Below, in pieces: positions 22,638 through 29,629 of a stretch of DNA of 29,629 bases. Both the position numbers and the translations under genes were made by a program. The first letter of the stretch is position 1. Each line of letters opens with the position of its first letter. The notes under the pieces were generated by a model, which saw only the letters and a list, made by a program, of their open reading frames with translations, was not told the DNA's origin and did no database searches. The stretch comes from an uncultured Flavobacteriales bacterium. Its GTDB lineage: Bacteria; Bacteroidota; Bacteroidia; Palsa-965. The DNA lies in contig CAMLEF010000012.1 in NCBI GenBank assembly GCA_946478675.1, forward strand, positions 1 through 29,629, in the 5' to 3' direction.

Positions 22638-23456
22638 TTAAAAAGTGTAACGTATCCCAATCAATATTCCCAATGAGCTATAAGGGCGATAAAGAAGCAA
22701 CTCTTTTTTGGGTTCATTACTGTGATCACGCGAATCTTGCTCGTACTCCTTGACATAATCAATACTAACATCATTCTGGGTTAATCCTGAAAAATCGGTT
22801 ACTCCATTTACTTTTCTTTCAGTCAACCTTCCCTTTTTATGCGCCCACTTTAAACCAATATAGTTGATCTCGGCAGATAAGGAATAGTGTCCACCAATCG
22901 CGTATGATACTCCGGCTGAACTGGAATAGCCCCAAGCAAGTCCCCGGTCAAATATCCATTTCTCAGATTGTACTTCTTCTCCGTTTGTAAGGAATTCTTT
23001 AGTCGTTGACGATAAATATCCCAACATACCAATTACGAGTCCGAAACGAGAATAATACCTCATCTTGCCAAGTTCAATCCCCGCGCTGATGGCTGGATTA
23101 ACTTGAAGCATTCTTGTTTTCCATGTTATCGTTTCCCAACGAGTTGTTGAGCCATCTTTAGTTAGGTAGTATGCCGATTTGTGACGAAGTCCCCCAAAAT
23201 AAGAGGTGTAAACCTCAGCCGATAAATATTTATTGAGGCTATAGCCAATATTTATTCCATTTGAAAATCCACGACCAAAGGAAGAATAAATACCGTCATA
23301 GCTATTGAAAGTATCTGCAAGAGTATGTGTCCAATCAAAGCCGATTAGTTCTTTTTGTGCAGCAAACCCATATCCCCCTTTATACTCTATGGATAATTGA
23401 GCATGGGTTATCTGGCAAAAGGATACAAATGCGATGGTAATAATGAGGTGTTTCAC
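22638..23456 (-). CDS. Outer-membrane beta-barrel protein (GTG start)
   Basis: A 272-aa exported protein. The signal peptide (KHLIITIAFVSFCQITHAQ) is followed by alternating amphipathic strands (GFSNGINIGYSLNKYLSAEV; WGYSSSAGVSYAIGGHYSLS) and a terminal GIRYTF with C-terminal Phe, the mark of an outer-membrane barrel of the small porin-like or OmpW/OMP_b-brl class. The start codon is GTG (23454-23456 on the minus strand), with no better ATG at the signal peptide. It precedes the coiled-coil gene by 13 bases. The base composition is A+T-richer than in the core genes. Confidence 0.75.
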   Translation of the reverse strand: MKHLIITIAFVSFCQITHAQLSIEYKGGYGFAAQKELIGFDWTHTLADTFNSYDGIYSSFGRGFSNGINIGYSLNKYLSAEVYTSYFGGLRHKSAYYLTKDGSTTRWETITWKTRMLQVNPAISAGIELGKMRYYSRFGLVIGMLGYLSSTTKEFLTNGEEVQSEKWIFDRGLAWGYSSSAGVSYAIGGHYSLSAEINYIGLKWAHKKGRLTERKVNGVTDFSGLTQNDVSIDYVKEYEQDSRDHSNEPKKELLLYRPYSSLGILIGIRYTF

Positions 23457-23530
23457 GAAAACGGATGTTTTGGTTTTTATGTGAAACGATTTGGGGAAGT
23501 TCTTATTGCAGGCAATTAAAAATTGTATCG

Positions 23531-24898
23531 CTATTGAACTATTAGTTTCTCTGTATGTAAACGACTTCCATTTTCTAAACAGACCAGCACAGTATATGTT
23601 CCTGATGCCAATCCCTTAATGGAATAGTCGAGCGTTTGGGTAAACGTCATTTCGGTAATTAACCGACCCGATCCATCGAATAATCTGAAATGTAGTAGAG
23701 ACGGTTCTTCACTTTCGATGTGCAGAATATCGTCGTTAGGATTCGGGTACATTTTGAAAGGGACGGGAGGGGCTATTTCAGCTACACCAACGTTTGTCGG
23801 GCAAGTAGTCCCGTAACAGGCAATATGGTTAGCTACGATGTTATTTGCCCCGACGTGGTTGAAATAACCACCTATATACAGATTGCCATTATAAACCCCC
23901 ATCGTCCAAACAGTATTGTCAGCTCCGCCGTCTACGCTTATCCATTTTGTACCGTTATACTTGTATACGTTTTTAATGCTATCTCCCTGCCCGGTAACCG
24001 TTACGTTCCCTCCACCGGCGTACAACTCGCCATTGAATACCGCTAAACAACGTGTTCCCCACAGGGTGTCAGTTGGGGTACCGATCGGTGTCCAAGTTGT
24101 ATCATTCCACATAGCGACACCTAAAGCCGTTTGATGATCTACAGCCGTGAAGCCACCAGCCGCATAAAGAACATCCCGGGCAGTATCTACGACTAATGCT
24201 GTCAGGTAGTTATTGAAACCACCACCGACAGAATCCCATTGTGTCCCATTCCAACGAGCAATGTAGTAGGCTGGTAGGTTATTATTTCCCGCAATCGTAA
24301 AGTCACCGCCGACGTATAGTTGGCCGTGATATATTGCCATACAGTAAACTCTTCCCATCCCGCCTGTTACTCCCCCCGATACATTTGACCAAGCAGAGCC
24401 ATTCCACTTAGCTATGCGGTTAACAGAGACGCCATTAATACTGACAAAGTACCCCCCGGCATACAATTGACCATTATAGGTTTGTAGACTATAGATTGGA
24501 AAATCGACACCAGCATTAGGAGTGATTGAAGACCACCCATTAATACTATCCCAAGCCGCAATCCTGACAGTATTAGGAACGTTTTGGCCGGCATGAATGA
24601 ATTCTCCGCCCACAATTAGTCTACCATTATACCACGTTACGGCGTTTACTTCACCCCAGACCCCTCCTTCCAGCGTATCAATAAAACTATTCCCATCCAT
24701 TGAGCAAACTCCGGGAATCTGTAACCCTCCGAAATAATCATTGCCATTCCAATCACCTATGCCGAGATAAAGTTTCTCTTGGGGAGCTATGCAAGTCGGG
24801 CTGCTATTAAGAACCCCATAGCCCAACGGGCTCCATACCTGGGCATTGCCGAGGTATGGAGCCACGAGAGCAAAGGCGAAAAACAAAAGGCGTTTCAT
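23531..24898 (-). CDS. T9SS cargo protein with beta-propeller repeats
   Basis: A 455-aa secreted protein. It starts with a signal peptide (MKRLLFFAFALVAPYLGNAQ). About seven repeats of some 50 residues follow, each like YNGQLYAGGYFVS ... IAKWNGSAWSNVSGGV; they probably fold into a propeller. The C-terminal 80 residues are a type A T9SS sorting domain (FKMYPNPNDDILHIES; FRLFDGSGRLI; GLASGTYTVLV). The product should cross the outer membrane through T9SS and be released or anchored at the surface. The start overlaps the stop of the upstream giant gene by one base (TAATG), so the two are coupled. The ligand or function is unknown. Confidence 0.88.
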   Translation of the reverse strand: MKRLLFFAFALVAPYLGNAQVWSPLGYGVLNSSPTCIAPQEKLYLGIGDWNGNDYFGGLQIPGVCSMDGNSFIDTLEGGVWGEVNAVTWYNGRLIVGGEFIHAGQNVPNTVRIAAWDSINGWSSITPNAGVDFPIYSLQTYNGQLYAGGYFVSINGVSVNRIAKWNGSAWSNVSGGVTGGMGRVYCMAIYHGQLYVGGDFTIAGNNNLPAYYIARWNGTQWDSVGGGFNNYLTALVVDTARDVLYAAGGFTAVDHQTALGVAMWNDTTWTPIGTPTDTLWGTRCLAVFNGELYAGGGNVTVTGQGDSIKNVYKYNGTKWISVDGGADNTVWTMGVYNGNLYIGGYFNHVGANNIVANHIACYGTTCPTNVGVAEIAPPVPFKMYPNPNDDILHIESEEPSLLHFRLFDGSGRLITEMTFTQTLDYSIKGLASGTYTVLVCLENGSRLHTEKLIVQ

Positions 24899-27800
24899 TA
24901 CTCTTGTTTTACTATTACGAGCTTCTGCAGGCCGATCCGCTTCTGGTCAGTGTCTAAAGAACACATATAGACCCCTTGTACCCAATCCTGCGTATCGACT
25001 TTAATGGTTTGCTTGCCAGCCTCAACTTGTTGTGAATAAACAAGTTTGCCATTCATATCAAATATACGAAGATTAGCAGAAGTGCCTTCAGGTACCTTGC
25101 AAATCATCGTTACTGAATTGGTGGCAGGGTTGGGGTAGCCTTCGCCCAGAAACTCCGTCTGGACTTTCTCAGGTGCCGGAGCTGAACGGCGGCCGCCCGA
25201 AGCTGTGTCGAATTCCATTTCCAGCGGTTCCCCGAATGCGGCGAACAGGATTACGCGGGCACTGGCACGGGCAATGCAGTCCTTAGCCATCGTGGCAATG
25301 TCGCGAACAGAATCGACTTCTGTAGCCGTGAGTGAATAAATATCGCGGCCTGCGGAATAGACGTTGTAATGCAGGGTAAGAAGATTATACTCTGCGCTTT
25401 CCTCGTCCGTTTTCGGATCAAGAGACGCAATAACAGTTGCTGCCTGCGAATACAATCCCTGATCAAGGTAGGACGCTGCCAATGCTTCTTTTGCAGCCTC
25501 CGAGCCTTGTTGAGAAAGGATATTGTAAATTGAATCCGTCATCGTGGAATCCGTGCTCAGGCTGTCGATATAATACGCCATCTGTTCATTGTAGAGTTGC
25601 TGACGCGACCCGGTTGCAGATTCAAGCTCGTCGCTCACTACAGACAAGGTTCTGGTTGAAGAACTTTGTGCGTTAAGAACATCATTGTATTCGGCGGTTC
25701 CCGCGATCAGCGGATATAGAACCGATCGAACCTCTCTTGAAAGCGGCGAATTCATCTGACCTACTTTGGCTAAATCCTCGGCAGCAACGTCTTCACGGCT
25801 CATAAATGCGAGCATTACTTCATCGCTAAGCGGAGAATTGTCGATCAATAAGTCCGTGAGCGCGCTCGCAGAAGTCATGGTGTCAATGGCGCCAAGCAGG
25901 GCAGACTTCTGCCCCCCGTCGAGATTGTCCAGAATACCTTCTTTCTCAGCCTGAAGATCGCTAACCTGACTGTTGGCGTTTGCGATCAAATTGCTGCAAC
26001 TTGTGCAAGGTGCCGCAGGAGTGCAAGAGGTCGAGGTTTGCTGAATGCCGGTGTTAATCATGTTAGAAGCCGTCAGGGCATTTCCTGCCGCTACCAGCGG
26101 CGTAGGAATAACCGTCACGGGATTCCCGGAAGGATCGGCACTGTGCGCGTAATAATCGAACAGGCTGGTTGAATAAAGCTGGTTGCGTAGCGGTGTAAAC
26201 TGTGTGAATGTGTTTCCTGCCGGATTCTTGTCATTCACTATCGGCAGGTACCCCTGATTGGCAAGGGTACCATTGCTATACCAATTTCGTTGGTAATAGG
26301 TCGCTGACGAATTTACGTAGGTATTGCAGTGTACTTGCAAGTAGGGATTGGCGCCCCCCAACCATGTTCCGTTGGCACATTTGGTGAATACATTGCCTCC
26401 AGTAGTAAATCCGATTAGTCCTCCCATCGTTCCTGAATTACTCGTTGTAATTCCAACAAGGCAGTTCGATGTTGATAGATTGTTGCCGACCTGATTATCG
26501 TTAACGGTTAACGCCTGGCATGAAACCATGCCAATACCAACAAAAGCCGATGTTATGCTGTTTTTTGTTACTCTATCACCCATTCCGCTCCAGCATTGGA
26601 TCGGCACCGTTGTCGATGGGTATTGGTTTTTGTCGATACGATTGGCATAAAACGGAGAGTTCAAAGTATTTCCGTGAACTTCTGCATTGATAATATTCGT
26701 GAAAATATTTCCGCTACCGCTATTGTCGGCATCCCAGACATACAGCGCGGAGTTGATCCCGACAATGCCGTAGTCGGCATTATCGAAGGAGTTATCTCCG
26801 ACAACAACGAATTTCACTCCGTCGGTCCGAACGTAGTCATACGGACGCTGAGTAGAAGTCGCGTAGTTATACAGCGTGTTGTTCACGTTGGGATAGGTGT
26901 AACCGCTGGAGGTGTTGTATCCCGGATCGGGAAGCGTCGTGCTGGTATATGAGCAGTTAAGAATCCGGCTGTTGTTCACATACGGATATGGCATGAACCT
27001 TACGCTTTGTCCGCAGTTGACGAAGTTTGAATGCGTTGCCAAGACGATCCCGCCGGTGGTGGCCGGGGTGAATTGCCCCGGTGTGGTTTCGTAAGCGGTC
27101 ACAACGCCGTTGTGCGCCAATTCGATCGTTGCATAATTCAGGATGACTTTGCCTTGATAAAGCTGGCCGGTAGAAGCAACTTGAATTTGCGTTTGTGTTT
27201 TGGTTTTATCGCCGCCGTCCTCAACGCCCTGCCACATTGTTCCGCAGCTTTGCAGGCCGGTCAGTTTAGCGTGATCGACTTTAAGAATTCCCCCGGGAAG
27301 CACGACAACTTTGCTGAGCGGATCGAATTCGATAATTGAATTGTTCGTTACGTCGAGTTCTGCACCGGGGAAAATGTAAACAGTACCGCGTATGTAGTAA
27401 TGCTGGTTAGACCAAACGGTGGGACTGCTGATTGGTGTCTGAATCCAGATTTTTCCATTAATCTGTTCGTCATAAGTGAACGTATGAGAATCTGAACAGC
27501 AGTTTGCGTTGTACGTCGAAGTTGAAGGGATGATCTGGACGGTTGCTGTTGTGGAATAAGTGCCGCAGGCATTGGTCGCCGTGAGTGTAACCGTATACGT
27601 TCCGGGATACACATAAGCATGGGTCGGGCTGGTGGAAGTGGTGGTTGACCCATCGCCGAAATTCCATGAATAGGCCACAGGGGTTAGTGGGCTGATCGTG
27701 GAATTGGTAAATGTTATGCCGGTTCCCGTGCAGGTGATATTATCGCTGATCGTAAATGCAGGCGCCGGGTTATTTACATTGATTTGATAGTAGGCTGTCT

Positions 27801-29094
27801 GCGAACAACCGTTATAGGTGGCGGTACATGAAATAATAGCGGTCGTTGAAGGATGAACCGTTATTGAAGTGGTCGTCTGTCCTGTGCTCCAAAGAAAGGT
27901 GGAGCCTACAACTGCGTTTGCGGTCAGCGTTGCTGTTCCACTACCGCAGATTGTTTGGGTTGTGCTGCTGATGGAAACATTGGGAGAAATCGTCGTGCTG
28001 CTTGCCTCAGCCAGCACAATGTCGTCAAGACCGAAGTCAAAGCCGGAGATATTGGCAATGCCCTGACAGGTAATGTCAACATTGATCGTGCCGGTGACGT
28101 TTGAAGTCCAATAGCCGCCGGCGTCGCGCCACTGGCCATTGCCTCCGATGGTGCCGGAACTGACGATAGTATTGTTAAACTTGACGCGGATCATCGCCAG
28201 GTTCGCATCCTGCGCCTCCAAAATGTCTTTGGCGTAAAAGCAGATTTGATAAGAATGACCGGCCTGAACGTTAATGGGTTTTCGCCATGCGATCAGTTCA
28301 ACGCCGGTAGGGTCGCAGTCCCCATAATAGAAAAAGTTGTGGCCAACGGTGGTGTGATCGGTCTTAGTCAAGGTGGAAGAGAATACAGGAACACCGTTAT
28401 TGGCTATACAATATTCACCATTGGATCCCCGGTTAGAATGAAAATGATTGTGCGGAAAACTGTTGGTGTCGCTGTAAGCGTTAACCCACGTCATGTTTGT
28501 TTGCAGAAAGGCGTTAATTGGAGCGTAGGTAGTCGCGCTGGTATTGGGCGCTTCAAAATCACCGTCATTGGAAAGGACATTTCCAATAAAGCACATTCCT
28601 GTACAGCCTTCCATCGGTACGTCTTGCGAACGGTCTTTGATAATCAACCCAAAATACTGTGCCGTATCGGTGCAGATCGAACAGGTTGAAATATGGTGCG
28701 CCGTCACTTTCAGGTAATAGGTTTTTCCCTGAATGAGATTGCTCATGCTCAAAAAGGGCATCGTATCGGAAAGATGCAGCGTAGATTTTTCAGCGATCAA
28801 CGTAAGGGTGGAGCAGGAACCGCTGTAGAGGGAAACCTTTTGCGTATGTCCTTCTGGTTGGCTCAGATCGTCTACAGGGTGGCAGACGGTAATAAAAACC
28901 TTGTCAGAAGGCGCGACAAACGAGATCCACTTTTCCCCGGCAGAATATTCATAATCCTGCGCATCGGAGCTGAAGGTAGTTCCCCAATTTACAGCTGAGC
29001 TACATGAGGCACCAGATTGTCCGGATAGGTTTATTGAAAAAAATACAGTTACCATCAAGAGTAACCGAAGCAGCATTGATTGTGTGTTTTTCAT
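24898..29094 (-). CDS. Giant T9SS cargo protein with PKD domain and beta-helix region
   Basis: A 1398-aa secreted protein. The start at 29094 gives a proper signal peptide (MKNTQSMLLRLLLMVTVFFS, then INLSGQ); a longer frame to 29202 adds 36 unlikely residues. Order of parts: beta-sandwich segments to about residue 360; an Ig-like repeat (TQTICGSGTATLTANAVVGS); a PKD domain with VAYSWNFGDGST and YPGTYTVTLTATNACG; a long Asn/Ser/Thr-rich stretch resembling a right-handed beta-helix (about 540-1000); a Cys-pair linker (TPAAPCTSCSN); an alpha-helical region (about 1040-1290); and a T9SS type A sorting domain (GYPNPATNSVTMICKVPEGT; LVIVKQE). It is probably a surface adhesin or binding protein. It precedes the propeller gene in the same operon. 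Confidence 0.88.
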   Translation of the reverse strand: MKNTQSMLLRLLLMVTVFFSINLSGQSGASCSSAVNWGTTFSSDAQDYEYSAGEKWISFVAPSDKVFITVCHPVDDLSQPEGHTQKVSLYSGSCSTLTLIAEKSTLHLSDTMPFLSMSNLIQGKTYYLKVTAHHISTCSICTDTAQYFGLIIKDRSQDVPMEGCTGMCFIGNVLSNDGDFEAPNTSATTYAPINAFLQTNMTWVNAYSDTNSFPHNHFHSNRGSNGEYCIANNGVPVFSSTLTKTDHTTVGHNFFYYGDCDPTGVELIAWRKPINVQAGHSYQICFYAKDILEAQDANLAMIRVKFNNTIVSSGTIGGNGQWRDAGGYWTSNVTGTINVDITCQGIANISGFDFGLDDIVLAEASSTTISPNVSISSTTQTICGSGTATLTANAVVGSTFLWSTGQTTTSITVHPSTTAIISCTATYNGCSQTAYYQINVNNPAPAFTISDNITCTGTGITFTNSTISPLTPVAYSWNFGDGSTTTSTSPTHAYVYPGTYTVTLTATNACGTYSTTATVQIIPSTSTYNANCCSDSHTFTYDEQINGKIWIQTPISSPTVWSNQHYYIRGTVYIFPGAELDVTNNSIIEFDPLSKVVVLPGGILKVDHAKLTGLQSCGTMWQGVEDGGDKTKTQTQIQVASTGQLYQGKVILNYATIELAHNGVVTAYETTPGQFTPATTGGIVLATHSNFVNCGQSVRFMPYPYVNNSRILNCSYTSTTLPDPGYNTSSGYTYPNVNNTLYNYATSTQRPYDYVRTDGVKFVVVGDNSFDNADYGIVGINSALYVWDADNSGSGNIFTNIINAEVHGNTLNSPFYANRIDKNQYPSTTVPIQCWSGMGDRVTKNSITSAFVGIGMVSCQALTVNDNQVGNNLSTSNCLVGITTSNSGTMGGLIGFTTGGNVFTKCANGTWLGGANPYLQVHCNTYVNSSATYYQRNWYSNGTLANQGYLPIVNDKNPAGNTFTQFTPLRNQLYSTSLFDYYAHSADPSGNPVTVIPTPLVAAGNALTASNMINTGIQQTSTSCTPAAPCTSCSNLIANANSQVSDLQAEKEGILDNLDGGQKSALLGAIDTMTSASALTDLLIDNSPLSDEVMLAFMSREDVAAEDLAKVGQMNSPLSREVRSVLYPLIAGTAEYNDVLNAQSSSTRTLSVVSDELESATGSRQQLYNEQMAYYIDSLSTDSTMTDSIYNILSQQGSEAAKEALAASYLDQGLYSQAATVIASLDPKTDEESAEYNLLTLHYNVYSAGRDIYSLTATEVDSVRDIATMAKDCIARASARVILFAAFGEPLEMEFDTASGGRRSAPAPEKVQTEFLGEGYPNPATNSVTMICKVPEGTSANLRIFDMNGKLVYSQQVEAGKQTIKVDTQDWVQGVYMCSLDTDQKRIGLQKLVIVKQE

Positions 29095-29433
29095 GGATTG
29101 GTTTTTGTTGGGTTTGGGGGAACTCGTATTTTCTTGTTGCATTACTGAAATTGTATCATATGCCGACAAAGCTGCATTTATAAAAGAGCAGCTTGCGGAC
29201 AAAGTCCGATGGTGGTTTTGGTAAACGCTTTTAATTGTGTGTATGTGGGTTATAACAATGTGCAGGGGGCTTCTATAAAACTAATATCCGTCCGTAAATT
29301 TGTCCGTCCGACCTAATCCTCTGATTCCATCTTCATTCGTTGGGGCTAAATCCTATTATCAATGAACTGTTTTTCAATCCATTGAAATATAAAATTCAAT
29401 ACATTCGCTAATAACTATAATTTAAATAAAACT
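29095..29433. other. Intergenic region between divergent genes
   Basis: This 339-base A+T-rich gap must hold the promoters of two divergent genes. I see small inverted repeats (GCTGC/GCAGC at 29171-29192, CGGACAAAGTCCG at 29196-29208) and a direct repeat TCCGTCCG at 29287-29294 and 29303-29310. No convincing promoter consensus and no coding frame were found. Confidence 0.5.
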
Positions 29434-29629
29434 ATGACACAACTAAAGCGCGTGGCCGTATTCATTGACGGCGGGTTTTTCGTCAACGTCAACACCTACT
29501 ACCTCGCTGTTCATCCGGTGCGCAGTGATTTTTCAATGCGCGGTGTTTTACATTTTGTCCGTACAGAAATTGCACGGCTGGAAAAGAGCGAATACGTTGG
29601 TGTTACGATCGCCGAAGCCCATTGGTTCC
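29434..29629 (+). CDS. NYN/LabA-like (DUF88) PIN-fold protein, 5' part
   Basis: The frame runs off the right edge, so only the first 65 residues are seen. The opening LKRVAVFIDGGFFVNVNTYY has the strand and Asp (FIDGGF) typical of NYN-domain proteins, which resemble PIN ribonucleases and use clustered Asp residues for metal. The call rests on this motif alone. The gene diverges from the giant T9SS cargo gene. The codon bias shifts back towards the core genes. Confidence 0.65.
   Translation, partial: MTQLKRVAVFIDGGFFVNVNTYYLAVHPVRSDFSMRGVLHFVRTEIARLEKSEYVGVTIAEAHWF

Noticed and set aside
26596..28998. Several plus-strand frames of 60-147 codons within the giant T9SS gene
   Set aside because: All lie opposite PKD, beta-helix and N-terminal regions of a continuous minus-strand gene.

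Overview
The window looks like chromosomal DNA of a member of the Bacteroidota, probably a metagenomic or draft contig. The evidence is a PorP/SprF-type fragment followed by an OmpA/TPR/beta-propeller protein, two proteins with C-terminal sorting domains of the type IX secretion system (T9SS), an OmpP1/FadL-like barrel, an archaeal/eukaryotic-type ProS, a UbiA-family prenyltransferase of the MqnP type, and the near absence of Shine-Dalgarno sites. No rRNA, tRNA, CRISPR array or complete insertion sequence was seen.

Layout. 1-2250 (+): the end of a PorP/SprF protein, joined in frame at its 5' side to what reads as an unrelated MshEN domain (probable assembly chimera), then an OmpA-family envelope protein. 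2442-4630 (+): a secreted M14 zinc peptidase translationally coupled to a Nudix hydrolase. 4623-4982: a cluster of short palindromes resembling REP elements. 4988-6795 (-): a tight operon of a small membrane protein, a UbiA-type prenyltransferase and a SanA/YdcF-like protein. 7089-9962 (-): an OmpP1/FadL-like barrel and a strongly tyrosine/glycine- and serine-rich lipoprotein, separated by a palindromic terminator. 10102-13781 (+): proS, a conserved gene of unknown function and a flavin amine oxidase-like protein; two of the gaps hold intergenic repeat sequences.

13778-17350 is visibly richer in A+T and reads as an accessory island. It has a three-gene minus-strand operon (coiled-coil/barrel-like exported protein, small Cys-containing Ig-like protein, Ig-like lipoprotein), a possible decayed gene and an orphan plus-strand gene. 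17451-19491 (+) returns to a core-like cassette: a multi-pass membrane protein, a HisKA_3 histidine kinase and a NarL-type response regulator.

19558-21796 (+) is a two-gene operon of a MazG-like pyrophosphohydrolase and a protein combining a PD-(D/E)XK nuclease-like domain with a DUF2075 (Schlafen group 3-type) helicase. It is the best candidate in the window for a genome-defence module. 21904-29094 (-) holds three genes of unknown function (a 63-aa protein, a coiled-coil protein and a barrel) and two T9SS cargo proteins whose stop and start codons overlap. A NYN/LabA-like gene begins at 29434 and runs off the right end.

Overall theme: envelope and secreted proteins (PorP/OmpA, OmpP1, Ig-like lipoprotein, T9SS cargo) interleaved with ordinary metabolism and one probable defence pair. 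All functions are inferred from sequence motifs by eye; no database search was run.
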